The notes: generated by a model not told the origin, from the letters alone. Positions 31,470 through 41,963 are shown, counted from the first letter of the stretch. The stretch is DNA of 64,000 nt from Diploptera punctata (GCA_030220185.1 JASPKZ010007797.1:4702501-4766500), one strand, 5' to 3'. Translations and numbers: made by a program.

Positions 31470-31715
31470 GAAGCCACTATTTGCAAAGATAGAAGCAAAG
31501 GTTTCATAGCATTTGGCACGAGAGAATTACAACATATATAAAAGAAAAATTTGCATCTAGATCACAACTCGCCTCAGTAGCTCAGTTGGTAGAGCATTGG
31601 CCTGGAAAGCCAAAAGTCCTGGGTTCGAGTCTCGGTCTGGGTGAGAATTTTTCTCTTCAAATATAATTTATCCTTCAGTGAGAAGTGTTAAATTAATAAT
31701 AAAAACATCAAATGT
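31470..31715 (+). mobile_element. SINE family 4, tandem copy 2
   Basis: Head-to-tail with copy 1; tRNA-like domain from 31571 (GCCTCAGTAGCTCAGTTGG). The join between copies truncates the 5' flank of the second. Confidence 0.7.
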
Positions 31716-31719
31716 AATG

Positions 31720-31850
31720 AGTTAGTTATTTTTACTCACCTCATATTTTTTTTATATTCTGCATAGAATGCATCGACAGTGTTGCATAGAAGCGATGAAA
31801 CTATAGTCTGCAGAATATTAAAAATATACGAGGTGAGTCAAAATAACCAT
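31720..31850. mobile_element. Small PLE-type hairpin
   Basis: TTTTTACTCACCTCATATTT against its mirror ATACGAGGTGAGTCAAAA. It retains GAAAC....GTC (31783-31795), but the CTGANGA core is not recognisable. A matching outer arm lies at 32390-32455, so the LINE at 31860 may have split it. Confidence 0.65.
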
Positions 31851-31859
31851 CATTATCAT

Positions 31860-32385
31860 CATCCTCTTATTGTTTACTCCTTTCAGAAAGTAGATTCCAA
31901 ATATGCCTCCAACATCTCTATCTTCCCATGCTTTGCTTCTTTTTAGTTCTTTCCAGTCTTATCCTCTCTCTTGTAGACTTTCCTTCGCTTGGTTAATCCA
32001 TCTTTCTCATGGTCTACTTTGTGGTAGTCTTTCCTTTTCCATTCTTTTTAAATGTCCAAAACCATTTTAGTGTATTTCTTTCTATGTCTGTTGTTAATTT
32101 TTCTACACTTAATATCTCCCTGATTTTGTCATTTCTTATTTTATCTCTCCTTGTTTTATGTTCCATCCACGTAAGACTTTAATTTCTGTAGCTTGGATTC
32201 TGCTCAATTCCTTCTTTGTGTATGTCCAAGTCTCAGCTGCATATGTTAGAACTGGTTTGAAATAAGTTTTATACATTGCCATTTTACTCTTGGTGGGTAT
32301 ATCATTATTCCAGATTAATTGTTTAGTTAAATTATAGACTTTTGAACTTTTCTCTTATTCTTTTACAGATTTCAGTCTGTATTTT
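31860..32385 (-). mobile_element. LINE RT C-terminal fragment
   Basis: Minus strand reads an RT tail with 'KTYFKPVLTYAAETWTYTKK', 'ELSRIQATEIKVLRG' and 'TTDIERNTLKW', with breaks. It lies between two PLE arms. Confidence 0.65.
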
Positions 32386-32500
32386 CCCATGTGAGGTGAA
32401 TCAAAATAACTTAACTCATTATAATTAAAAGAAACATGATAGTACTATTTCCTACAAATGTTAAATAGTATTGTTGAGTTGAGTAATTTTATTGTTGCAG

Positions 32501-32920
32501 TTGAAGAAGGATTTCTTCCCTCCAAGACCGAGGAGGAGGAGAAAGAGGAGGAATTCTAACAAGAAATCATCTTTAGAGAAGTCAATATCAACTGCCTCCA
32601 CGATCTCTGTCAGCAGCCAGGACACCTTAAGTGCAATAGCGGGACCTTCCCATATGGACAGTGGTATTGGTTCTAGTCAGGACTTCTTGAGCCAATCAGA
32701 AATGGACTCCCAAGAAATAGCTAGTAATTCCACGGATAGTTTAAGTTCTCAGTTATGTATTACTTGTATGACGAACCAAAAGAATGGGATATTTGTTCAC
32801 GGGAAGGTGGGACACGTGTGCTGCTGTTATAAATGTGCGCTTAAAGTGTGGACACAGACTGGCAAGTGCCCTATATGCAATGGCAAAGTTAGGAGTGTTT
32901 TAAAAGTCATTGTACATTAG
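32501..32920 (+). CDS. Mdm2: Mdm2 terminal exon: basic region and RING finger
   Basis: The acceptor is TTATTGTTGCAG (ending 32500) and the stop is TAG at 32918-32920; 139 codons in phase 0. Residues 1-20 are LKKDFFPPRPRRRRKRR, a likely nuclear or nucleolar signal. Residues 20-85 are Ser-rich with several SQ sites. Residues about 86-139 are a C2H2C4 RING: LCITCMTNQKNG, FVHGKVGHV, CCYKCALKVW and KCPICNGKV, ending LKVIVH. The His pair (VHGK.GH) and the RING at the extreme C-terminus are diagnostic of Mdm2/MdmX, where the tail completes the dimeric E3. There is no sign of decay. A possible polyadenylation signal, ATTAAA, lies at 32947. Confidence 0.96.
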   Translation: MKKDFFPPRPRRRRKRRNSNKKSSLEKSISTASTISVSSQDTLSAIAGPSHMDSGIGSSQDFLSQSEMDSQEIASNSTDSLSSQLCITCMTNQKNGIFVHGKVGHVCCCYKCALKVWTQTGKCPICNGKVRSVLKVIVH

Positions 32921-32946
32921 TAATATTTATTCAAACTCTGTGTTAC

Positions 32947-32952
32947 ATTAAA
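32947..32952 (+). promoter_or_regulatory. Possible Mdm2 polyadenylation signal (ATTAAA)
   Basis: An ATTAAA variant 27 bp after the stop codon, without a clear GU-rich downstream element. The true 3' end may lie further on. Confidence 0.3.
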
Positions 32953-33640
32953 AAGTGTTTCATTTCCCAACGCTTCACTTTTAAAACTTGTAGTATAAAT
33001 AATTTCCTGTATGTAGCCAAGCGGTTTAAGTTGGGATATATGGTTTCATTTAGGGATGAAATGGATATCCGGTATCCAGCCTAACCGGATAATAAGCTAG
33101 TATCCGGCCAGATACCGTATTTAAAAAATATGAAATGCAAAATTTAGCTACTGTATTTAATCCACATAACAAATATAATCACATTTTCATTTTACAACAA
33201 AAAAAATTTTACTCGTACTGCACTAAGGGCAAATTATGGTAAATGAATAGGCCTACCAATTTCTCTGCAGGGTGAGTCAGAAGTTTATTCGAAAACTGTG
33301 TTTTATATAAAAACATATAAATATCGTTAAAATATTCTTGAATCATACTATGTAGCTACCTGCCAAGATGTTTTCGACGAATTTGACATAGGTATGTACC
33401 TACACCTACTTACCTAACCACAACATCCATTTGATAAACAGATTGATCAGTTTTATTAAATAATTAAGAACAAAAGAAAAAAGATAGCTACTTTTGTTTG
33501 GTACATACATACTTTTTTTTTTCCTTCACCTCCATGAGAAATTTTAACATTGCCAAACAAACAAACAGCAAACTTTGGATAGTCTGTTTATATCAGAATA
33601 TTCCCATCAAGGCGATATTATCTTTATAAGAATCAGATGA
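32953..33640. other. 3' flank of Mdm2, little recognised
   Basis: GGATATCCGGTATCCAGCC (33062) and nearby CCGGATA repeats look like a transposon end, but no partner end was found. Otherwise AT-rich. Confidence 0.35.
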
Positions 33641-33644
33641 ATCG

Positions 33645-33890
33645 TGAATTCTTCTTACCTCATACATCTATGTTTTTAACACAACTGCAGTATTGGGAAA
33701 CATATCATTCCCATATTCAGCTGTTTTCTTTACCAGTACCATATTTCGTTGCTAAATCTTTTTAGAATTTCTTATAAAAATACTTTTATAATGACCTCAA
33801 ACTAACTGAAGACAAAGCAAAGATGCTTTGAAACATATCTTACAAGAAACAATGAAATATGAAGTAAGATGATGGCAGATCCAACTAAGA
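33645..33890. mobile_element. PLE-type hairpin, decayed
   Basis: ATTCTTCTTACCTCATACAT against TGAAGTAAGATGATG-type mirror. A minus-strand hammerhead-like block near 33680-33720 has a changed core (CTGAATA). Confidence 0.6.
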
Positions 33891-34420
33891 TATTAATAGA
33901 ATGAATGAAAGTTGGTTAAATTTTGCACAGAGATCTTTTAATTCAGGCTTGTGATATTTTACGAGCTCGAAAAGCGTTTTGTTTCAATTAAATTCAATTT
34001 AAAATTACTACGGAAGTTGTTTAGACTTGCAAGTTTTAAAATGAGAGCCTTGTATATTCATTCATGTTCAGTCAGCTATAATTTATTGGACATTAAAAAG
34101 TTTGTTTTCTGCAGATTGTTCGCCTAATAATGTTTAAAATATATTCAGCTTCACACATTGAATTTGTTGAGAGAGAAAGTTCTGTTACTGTCAAATGTAA
34201 TTGAGACTGTCTCGGATATCTGTGAAGTTCTGCACAGTTCTTGTGTGACAGGGAGGATGGAGGGCAAAGGAGTGGATCATTTGCATTCTAACCATGATGT
34301 CATGAAAATGTTAAGCCACTATATTTTGTTATCATTAGGGCAAGGATTTTAATACACTACAAGTTAAGATTGCAACACAGATAGTAAAATGATTCAATTG
34401 TTACAATTAAATTAAAATGT
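33891..34420. other. No recognised feature
   Basis: Contains an unrecognised 64-codon frame at 34158-34352. No domain. Confidence 0.35.
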
Positions 34421-35215
34421 TTCATACCTCTCCTCATAACCAGTCTTCTAAGTAAATCGCGATTTCAAAGCCTTAAGCGGCCTCATTTTCAGTACTTTCT
34501 TTTCGACTGATGTTAAGTCAATCAGAAGAATCTTCTTCTTCCCTCTGTTGATGGATCGATAAACCTCTGGATCCAATCAGAATCTGCAGGATAATTAAAA
34601 CCAATAAAAATGAAAAAATAAGAATCAAATGAATCTTGAATTCTTATTATCAAAACGTCATAATGTAAAAAATTCCCAAATTTATTATATTAAAAAAATA
34701 AAAATTGAAGAAAACAAATCAGGAATTTATCAGATCAAATGCAGTGATTATGACAAAATTTACATGGGAAAACCAAAAAGAAATTTGAAAACAAGGATGA
34801 AAGAACATCTTAGAAATGTCAAAAATGGTGAAGTGGAAAAGTCAGCAGTACCTGCTCATGCTTGGTCCGAAAAATATCTAATTGAATCAAAAGCGAGTCT
34901 AATTAAACAAACAGAAAAACTAAAAGAACTCACGGTTTGGGAAAAAATTCACATTCAAAAAAACAAGAAAGAAAAAACTTATGAACTTCGAAATTCCTGC
35001 TGATCCTGATTGGATCCAGAGGTTTATCAGTCCACCAAGAGAGGGAAGAAGAAGTAGTTCTTCTGATTGACATAACATCAGTTGACAAAAATTACTGAAG
35101 ATGAGGTCGCTAATGCTTTGAAATCGCGATCTACTTAGAAGACTGTATACGAGGAGAGATACGAAACACTTTAATTTAATCATGAATTTAACCTCATAGT
35201 GATTTATTCCTATAA
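34420..35215. mobile_element. Penelope-like palindrome with GIY-YIG fragment
   Basis: The left minus arm (34432-34590) is short. The right plus arm encodes 34629-35003: a GIY-YIG domain (SGIYQIKC, YDKIYMGKPKRNLKTRMKEH), then LKELTVWEKIHIQKNK. Here the catalytic Arg (KTR) is kept, but the upstream RT is absent. The right end is ATACGAGGAGAGATACG, then CCTCATAGTGATTTATTCC. Confidence 0.8.
35092..35137 (+). ncRNA. Hammerhead-like motif, stem II weakened
   Basis: Core CTGAAGA (35095-35101), GAAA (35120-35123), stem III within ATCGCGAT, cleavage triplet ATC (after 35131). Stem II pairs poorly and stem I is short, so activity is uncertain. Confidence 0.5.
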
Positions 35216-35334
35216 AAGTTCAATATTCAATTGTTTCTGTACAAAATACAGTCGGACGTCTAACTTCTCATTATATTATTCAACTGTTTGTGTGTGAACC
35301 AAGACAAAAGACAGAAGTCTCTAATTATACTATT

Positions 35335-35700
35335 TTACAATCTTAACTTTTACTGCATAAAAATCCTTGCCCTAGTTATCATAGATGGTGCAGAAAATTG
35401 TGGTAATACAACAAAAACTAATCAAATAATAAGCACATGTGAAATGAAAATTTTAAGAATTATTCAGAGGAAAACATTATTTGATAGAATACACAATGCA
35501 GAAAATATTGGAAAGATCATATAAAAAGAATGGATTACAGCAGACTTGCAAAAAGAGCTAAAGAAGCTAGACCAATGGATGGGAAAAGAGCTAGATGGAT
35601 AGACAGTGGATGCACATCCAATACGTCTTCCTCCGAAGAGTGATTTTGGAAATAAACAGGATGAAAATCCTACAAATAAAGAAGTGGTGTAAGCTGCGTT
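35335..35700 (+). mobile_element. LINE RT C-terminal fragment
   Basis: Encodes 'IISTCEMKILRIIQRKTLFD', then 'RIHNAENIGKI' in one frame and 'HIKRMDYSRLAKRAKEA' in another, ending near 'FGNKQDENPTNKE'. This is a typical LINE RT tail with a frameshift near 35520. Confidence 0.7.
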
Positions 35701-35844
35701 TCAAACAGCCTGTTTTACTTTGACACTTTTATTATAAATTTAACATTTCTCACTGAAGGAGAAATTGTATTTGAAGAGAAAAGTAAATGCCTAGACCAGA
35801 ATTTGAACTGACTTTATAAGGTAATGTTAAATTCCTATTGTCTC

Positions 35845-36175
35845 GCGCCGTAGCCGAATAATTAAGGCAAGATGTCTTGGTGCAGAGCTATGGGACTTGC
35901 GCTGGTTCGAATCCCCATGGGGGAAGAAATTTCCTCATGGAATTTCGGCCAAAATGGGACCAGTATCCACCAAGCATCGTGAGGAATTTGGGTAGTTACA
36001 ATAAATAGCAGCTCCAAGTTGAGAAAACTAGGTAGAAGAGCTGGGGGGACCTGATATGCCACCCCTACAATGGCTGGATGATCGTCTACCTCTGTGATTA
36101 ACACATGTGGATGTGAGGGCAGCTGGTAGGCCAAGGGCTTCTAGGCCTGTAGCGCCATGGAAAATAAAAAAAAAA
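35845..36175 (+). mobile_element. SINE family 2, near full length
   Basis: Head GCGCCGTAGCCGAATAATTA, B box GGTTCGAATCCCC, CCATGGGGG, body to GGCTTCTAGGCCTGTAGCGC and an A-rich tail. The best family-2 copy in the window. Confidence 0.8.
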
Positions 36176-36179
36176 CTTC

Positions 36180-36385
36180 TTATTAAAAGTCTTTATAAAT
36201 AAGAAGCTGCCATTTGCATATCGAGTAACGGTTCACTCTCGGGAATTAAAATGTATATGAGAAATATTTGTGTTTGGATTGGAGGCCTTGGATAGGTCAG
36301 TGGCAGAGCATTAGTTATATAGCTAAAGGTCCTTGGTTAAAACCCTGATCTAGATATATATATTTTTCTATATTTGAAGAGAAAA
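36180..36385 (+). mobile_element. SINE family 4, diverged
   Basis: AAGAAGCTGCCATTTGCA 5' flank, a tRNA-like domain with GGCAGAGCATTAG, and a TTTGAAGAGAAAAAT 3' flank. Confidence 0.6.
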
Positions 36386-36407
36386 ATATGTTTTAAAATA
36401 CAATAGG

Positions 36408-36530
36408 AAGTAACATTAAGAGGTTTGTTTAATAATTAAGACAATTAGTCTGTAATTGCTGATGATAGGGGTCAGAAGCCTTGAAACATATGTTCGATAA
36501 AAACAACCATAAGAGGTAAGAATGTACAGA
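36408..36530 (+). mobile_element. Solo PLE end with hammerhead
   Basis: GGAAGTAACATTAAGAGGTTT at 36409, then a hammerhead, then CCATAAGAGGTAAGAATG. Only one arm is present. Confidence 0.65.
36455..36498 (+). ncRNA. Hammerhead ribozyme motif
   Basis: Core CTGATGA (36459-36465), stem II of about four pairs, GAAA (36483-36486), stem III in ACATATGT, cleavage triplet GTT (after 36494), stem I ATTG/CGAT (one G-U). Confidence 0.65.
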
Positions 36531-36534
36531 TAAA

Positions 36535-36735
36535 ATGTCTTCATTAGAAAAAATATGTGCTCAGACTGGGGTTTGAACCCAGGACCTTTTGCTTTACCAA
36601 CTGAGCTAACTGTGAAACTCCAATCTAAATGCAAATTTTTTTAAGCACCAAATGTTGCTTCGATCTTGCAAATGGTAGCTTCTTTATTAACAAGACCTTT
36701 TATTGGGAATTTTACATTACATTATAGAGTCAGTA
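36535..36735 (-). mobile_element. SINE family 4, inverted copy
   Basis: Minus strand: GTAGCTCAG-like A box, B-box-like GGGTTCAAACCCC, and 5' flank with GCAAATGGTAGCTTCTTTAT on the plus strand. Confidence 0.6.
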
Positions 36736-36739
36736 TGGC

Positions 36740-37174
36740 CTCTTCCAATATGTTTTTCTCTTCAAGTATAGCCTGTATTACTGGCCATAAACAGCTCCAT
36801 CCATTCCTTCCATATGTGCAGCTTTACTTCACAGATAGCTGAGATAGACTTCAGAGGAGGTTACTGTATTGCCGCTCATATATGGAGTGAGAGTGGGGAG
36901 CATTAGTTCTGTAGAATTTGTAATTCAGACATGACAACGCCTCGTGATTAACAGTAAAAAAAAAAAAGTCAAAATTGTTAACAGTTGTAACCAGAGAGAG
37001 TCAGTACTTAACAAGGCGTGCTGTAGCTTATTTGATTTAGGGAATCTTCATAACAGCTATAATATAGAAGTAATCCAATCATAAAGCCTTTGTGAATTAG
37101 AACTAACCTAATTGCATTGTGAATAATGGATCCGCAAAACTGAACAGTGGGAGAGAGAAAAATTTGTATGATGA
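36740..37174. other. No recognised feature
   Basis: AT-rich spacer; nothing recognised. Confidence 0.4.
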
Positions 37175-37388
37175 GAATTAACATTATGGGTCTTTCAAAT
37201 TAATGAAATTAAAATGAGTTGCACATCATCTCACCTCATACACTCTGTGAATTTTGAAATTCCCGATGAGCAAGATTTAATCTCAAAAGTTCATAAAACC
37301 ATCACTAGATGGCAGTCTAGGAGATGATGGTGATGACAGAAATTCATCAATCGTAAAGATGGCTGAGGATAGGAAAGACTTCCTGAAA

Positions 37389-38703
37389 CAGGGTGTCCAG
37401 CAGTTGAAAAAATATTGAAAACCGGGATAAGTCGGGAATTTGAAAGCAATCGGGGAAATGACGGGAATTTGTAAAGTGACATCCATCTATCTTGGATTCA
37501 AATCAAGGTATATAAATTCAAGATATAAGGAAGCAGAGTTAGATCGCAAAAAAAAAATTGTCCAAAGTTGAAAGAAGAAAAGCGGAGATTTTTATAAAAG
37601 AACTGAAAAAAAAAACTACACAATGAAGTAGCAAGGAAATTGCTGTCATTGACGAAAAATCAAATGATAAAAAAAGACATGAATAAATTTATGAGAATGT
37701 TTGCAATGTTTTATTGTAACAGTTCACGATCAAATAAAAAAAAAAAGGCCAAAGTTGAAAAAAGAAAAGCTGAGATTTTTATAAAAGAACTGAAAAAAAA
37801 AACTACATAATGAAGTAGGCAAGGAAATTGCTGTCATTGACGAAAAATCAAACGATAAAAAAAATAGACATGATTAAATTTATGAGAATGTTTGCAATGT
37901 TTTATTGTAACAGTTCATGATCAAATAAAAAAAAAGGCCAAAGTTGAAAAAAGAAAAGCTGAGATTTTTATAAAAGAACTGAAAAAAAAACTACATAATG
38001 AAGTAGGCAAGGAAATTGCTGTCATTGACGAAAAATCAAACGATAAAAAAAAAGACATGAATAAATTTATGAGAATATTTGCAATGTTTTATTGTAACAG
38101 TTCACGATCAAATAAAAAAAGGCCAAAGTTGAAAAAAGAAAAGCTGAGATTTTTATAAAAGAACTGAAAAAAAAACTACATAATGAAGTAGGCAAGGAAA
38201 TTGCTGTCATTGACGAAAAATCAAACGATGAAAAAAAAGACATGAATACATTTATGAGAATGTTTACAATGTTTTATTGTAACAGTTCACGATCAAATAA
38301 AAAAAAAAGGCCAAAGTTGAAAAAAGAAAAGCTGAGATTTTTATAAAAGAACTGAAAAAAAAAAACTACATAATGAAGTAGGCAAGGAAATTGCTGTCAT
38401 TGACAAAAAATCAAACGATAAAAAAAAGACATGAATAAATTTATGAGAATGTTTGCAATGTTTTATCGTAACAGTTCACAATCAAATAAAAAAAATGTTG
38501 CTATTCTTATTTTAGACTTTATTTAAAAAATAAATTATATTTTTTTTATTACTTACACATATTAAAAAAATGTTTTTACTAAATTAGCTTTACTAGAATT
38601 AATTCAGTTTAGCACTTAAAAGTCTCTGGAATTATTCTTTGATGCCATGGAAAAACTGGAAATAGTCAGGAATTTCATATTTTGTAATTTGCTGGACACG
38701 CTG
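37389..38703. mobile_element. TIR transposon with 5-bp TSD carrying tandem repeats
   Basis: Ends CAGGGTGTCCAGCA and TGCTGGACACGCTG (13 of 14 matching when inverted), flanked by TGAAA (37384-37388 and 38704-38708). The centre is about five 187-bp repeats. No recognisable transposase, and superfamily unknown. Confidence 0.7.
37544..38495 (+). repeat. About 187-bp tandem repeat, five copies
   Basis: AAAGTTGAAA recurs at 37564, 37751, 37940, 38125 and 38313. Each unit could encode a charged helix (VEKRKAEIFIKELKKKLHNE, then VGKEIAVIDEKSND and MRMFAMFYCN). A-run length changes shift the frame between units, so no long protein is read across the array. Confidence 0.9.
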
Positions 38704-38794
38704 TGAAACTGTGGCCCTGTGCTGTGAAGAACACAGAGTGTATGAGGTGAGATGATGTATGACTCATTTTAATTTTATAAATAAGAAAAATTTG

Positions 38795-38890
38795 CATTTG
38801 AACGGAGATGCCTTGATAGTACAATGGTTAGTGTGCTGATTCAATTCCTGGCTCAGACAGAAACTTTTCTCTAAAAAGCTAATTTATCAA
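38795..38890 (+). mobile_element. SINE family 4 fragment
   Basis: GCCTTGATAGTACAATGGTTA A-box region and the TTTTCTCTAAA flank; strongly diverged. Confidence 0.45.
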
Positions 38891-39104
38891 ATCATTGTGA
38901 GCCTATAAATGTACATATAACTAAAACCCTGTGAATATCCATTCAGTTGATAGCAGAGACAATGTCTGGACAACAACTGTAGTTTTGCAATATTTTATCA
39001 AAACAACTATCCATGGCAATATAATGCAAGTATGGTCTGAGTCGGACCTCTTGTCAGTAATTAACAGGTGTGCATTTTCAGATTCCTACATAAATAATAT
39101 CAAC

Positions 39105-39385
39105 TTCGTGATCTAGGGGTTTAATTCCTTGCCTGTAGTTATGAAGGCCATAGGTTCAAACCTGACCATGATCAATGGATTTTTAGGATGCATAAATCCA
39201 AGGACAAGTCCTTCTGGAAGGACTTTAGACTGTGGATCCTGAGTCTGAAGATTTTCAGGCTCATAAAAGAACCATAAGTCTAAATTAGTGCCTCTGATCA
39301 AATTTCTAATTGTCCTTCCTCATCCAAATAATACCTTAGTTATCTTAATATTTATAGAAAGTGACTCTATGAGGTTTATTTTAAT
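39105..39385 (+). mobile_element. SINE family 1, decayed
   Basis: CTTGCCTGTAGTTATGAAGG, GGTTCAAACCTG and AAGATTTTCAGGCTCATAAA blocks in family-1 order. Confidence 0.7.
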
Positions 39386-39394
39386 TAATGGAGA

Positions 39395-39800
39395 TTTAGA
39401 ATTTTAACAACTCAACTCATTGTAGATTTCTTGAAGACTACAGTTTTGATACATTATGAATCAATTTCTTCAAAGTTAGAAGGAATTGATAATGATATGT
39501 AACTTATTGGAACTATAGTCTTCTAGAAATCTACAATTGAATAGTAGCTATGAAAAAAGGTCCAACCCACAAAAATTCGAAAGTTGAGTTGTCAGTGAAT
39601 TAGTAATCTATCCAGAGAATATCACAGCATGAGAATATCACAGCATGGTGCATCCCTTTAAAAATTGTTTTATTTATTTTTAATAGTGATCTATATGTAA
39701 CAAAATGGCTGTTGAAATTAGTCAAATCATGAGTAGCAGTTTATGAGTTAGATCTGTTTTCGGGGCAACTATTCAATTGAGGTGAGTCATTAAAATTCTA
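39395..39800. mobile_element. PLE-type hairpin, decayed
   Basis: TGTAGATTTCTTGAAGACTA (39420) against AGTCTTCTAGAAATCTACA (39516), with outer ACTCA arms to 39795. The hammerhead core is not intact. Confidence 0.6.
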
Positions 39801-39884
39801 ACTCTATTAATTAATACCTTAATTGCCAACTGGTTATTTCATTGAGACCATATGCTGACCACATGTTACTTACTGACATCTGCA

Positions 39885-40235
39885 GGGAAATTAACACTGT
39901 GAGTTATTTTTTTATGTAAATTCTTATCACTCACCTTATATTCTTCTTTTTCTTCTTATAGACTAGTTTCAAAATCTTAATCGGTTCCATCATCAGTATT
40001 TTGTCTACCGTTATTCTGTCATCTGTCTCTTGCTCCCTCTGTTGGTAGACTGAAAAACCTTGAAATCAGATCATTTTCCACAGTTCATTAATTTCTCTTT
40101 TTCATTTTTTTTAATGTAGATTCTTCCCAAACGTTGAGTTCTTCAGATTTTTCTATTTGTTTGAATAATTTAACCTTTCTTTCGATAGGATGTTTTTCTG
40201 ACCATGCAAGAATATGAGATGAGTGATAAGAAATT
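39885..40235. mobile_element. Penelope-like element with ORF tail, minus arm
   Basis: TATCACTCACCTTATATTC at 39927, a hammerhead (minus), then minus-strand PLE ORF tail to about 40200 (WSEKHPIERKVKLFKQIEK wording). Mirror AATATGAGATGAGTGATAAG at 40209. Confidence 0.7.
39957..39999 (-). ncRNA. Hammerhead ribozyme motif
   Basis: Minus strand: core CTGATGA (39996-39990), stem II with one mismatch, GAAA (39970-39967), stem III in ACTAGT, cleavage triplet GTC (after 39961), stem I ATA/TAT. Confidence 0.65.
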
Positions 40236-40640
40236 ACATAAATCCTAAATTAACTTGACCAAGAAACTCCTGCTGGGTTTCCATGCAAAACGTACAGGGT
40301 ATTTTACTACCACCACAACAACAAAAAACGATAAAATATTGTGAAACTACGGTTGTGACTCAGATTTTGTTTCTGGAATCAGTTGAGTTTGTGGACAGGA
40401 AGTTAAGGGGGTCATCGCACAGTGATTGGTTGTTGAATGCATTCCTGTGACAACACTCTGTCAGAAATACAAAGATCTGCTGTTAAAAGTGTTTTATTTT
40501 CCCACCAAGTTTAAAATATATTTATTCAGTTTCTAGCAATTGTTCCAACATATTTGTGTTTACTTTTATGAAATATTATAAAAAGTTATTATACATTAAA
40601 AGTGATTTTATTTTCTTTAAGATTTTTCAAATTTAATTAT
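40236..40640. other. No recognised feature
   Basis: AT-rich spacer with no recognised gene or TE end. Confidence 0.4.
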
Positions 40641-40644
40641 TATT

Positions 40645-41035
40645 ATTATTATCCTATGTTATGGGAGTGAAGCGTGGACTATAAGGACGAGATATGAAAG
40701 CAGATTAACAGCTTGTGAGATGAAATTTATGCGCCGAACAGCTGGCTACACTAAATGGGATCGAAAGAAAAATGTAGAAATCCTTCAAGAACTTAATGTG
40801 TCACCAATACTGGACTACATCTCCAGATATCAGCTAAACTGGAAGGAACATGTCTCAAGAATAGCTAGATCCAGGATCCCCAAGGCAATAATGAACTACT
40901 GTCCAAATGGGAAATGGTCACTTGGTCAACCTATGAAAAGATGGCGTGAAAACCGCTTTCTCAGGCCATAACAGTTCTTCTAGGACTAATACCTGGCAGG
41001 ATTATGATGAAGAATGTTGAGAACATCTAACTGCA
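40645..41035 (+). mobile_element. LINE RT C-terminal fragment
   Basis: Open frame 40720-40971, extendable upstream to 'LCYGSEAWTIRTRYESR' at 40655. It encodes KFMRRTAGYTKWDRKKN, SPILDYISRYQLNWKEHV, ARSRIPKAI and GQPMKRWREN. The frame is uninterrupted here, so this copy is the youngest-looking of the family in the window, but it is 5'-truncated. Confidence 0.8.
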
Positions 41036-41274
41036 AGTAACTTATATACTATTATTTCTACATTGATGTTTAAAGGGGGAGGTTATGGGTGAAATTTATT
41101 TAGAGCTACTTGTACACACCAAGTATAAGGGAGTTCAACACCTTTGCAGTATGTTGGCAGTTAGGTATGTTAACGTCGTGGCACTTCAGTCTTACTAATA
41201 TGCTGTATCTCAGCCTCATGACAGCTGCGTGGAGTTGAGCTGGCTTTAAATGTAACTCTTTTTTAAATAAATTA

Positions 41275-41500
41275 CAATAGGGAGTAACATAATGAGGTGA
41301 ATCTGGAGTCATCTTACCTCATAAGTTATTGTGTTCCATTTCAACATGTTTTGATATTCATAGTTAAATATGGGAAATATATTATGAGGTTCTTATAATG
41401 TCAGTTGAAATTGAGAGGGATGTGTCCTTTGAAAACTGTAGTTACCGTATTTAAGAAAACATAAAATATGAGGTAAGATGTAAAAAAATTACTCATTAAT
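41275..41500. mobile_element. PLE-type hairpin, decayed
   Basis: GGGAGTAACATAATGAGG at 41280 and CATCTTACCTCATAAG, mirrored by AAAATATGAGGTAAGATG at 41463. A GAAA-bearing hammerhead remnant lies at 41436 without an intact core. Confidence 0.65.
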
Positions 41501-41915
41501 CGATGTTTTGATAAGTTATGCTTATCATAAACTTTTCCACACTGCTGACTTTTATGCTATTGGCCCTGGATGGCAGCTCCCACTCCATTTTTTGGCTGAC
41601 TGAAGAACTTGTTAATCAAATCTTTCTCCCCGGGAATTTCAAAATTCATAATTCTGTCTCTGTTCTTCTCCCAAACTGTCAGTTCTTTTGTATTTTCCTA
41701 CTGTTTTAATAAACTTGTGTTTAAATTGATTTTGTTTTCCTGACCAAACATGAGCAGCTACTGCAGATTTTTCTACTTCTCCATTTCTTACATTTGTAAT
41801 GAGTTCTTTGGTTCTAATGGTCAAGTTTCTCTTTTTTTAACTTTTATAGGGATCACTATGAGGTTTAATTTATGGTGAAATTAAATGGTTCTTACCTCTC
41901 CTCATATAAATTTTC

Positions 41916-41963
41916 TAAGTTGATCGCGATTTTGAGACTATAACTGTCTCATCCTCAGAACTT
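41916..41963 (-). ncRNA. Hammerhead motif with G12 changed
   Basis: Minus strand: core CTGAGGA (41957-41951), stem II GAGAC/GTCTC, stem III ATCGCGAT and five-pair stem I all match the right arm. The GAAA is AAAA, which should inactivate it. Confidence 0.65.

Larger units (their letters stand above)
13900..32920 (+). other. Mdm2: Mdm2-type E3 ubiquitin ligase gene, 3' part (five exons)
   Basis: Mdm2 is a nuclear RING E3 ligase that restrains p53 in animals. Five segments on the + strand join in phase and give the expected domain order after the p53-binding domain: acidic region, RanBP2-type finger, an extra Cys4 finger, a basic stretch, a Ser-rich linker and a C-terminal RING. Introns (about 6.1, 4.8, 3.9 and 3.2 kb) are filled with PLE, SINE, LINE and DNA elements. 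Exons for the N-terminal p53-binding domain were not found between 1 and 13899. They are probably upstream of the window, though a short missed exon is possible. There is no canonical AATAAA close to the stop; an ATTAAA lies at 32947. Confidence 0.88.
37175..38790. mobile_element. Penelope-like palindrome split by a TIR transposon
   Basis: Left arm ATCATCTCACCTCATACACT (37226) and right arm AGTGTATGAGGTGAGATGAT (38736) are inverted. The PLE ORF tail (FEIPDEQDLIS) lies at 37251-37290 and a hammerhead core (CTGAGGA, stem II, GAAA) at 37363-37388. Here a 1315-bp transposon cut it, and the rest of the motif is at 38704 onward. Confidence 0.75.

Noticed and set aside
37544..38495. CRISPR array
   Set aside because: Units of 187 bp in direct contact without unique spacers, in an insect genome. 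It is a tandem repeat.
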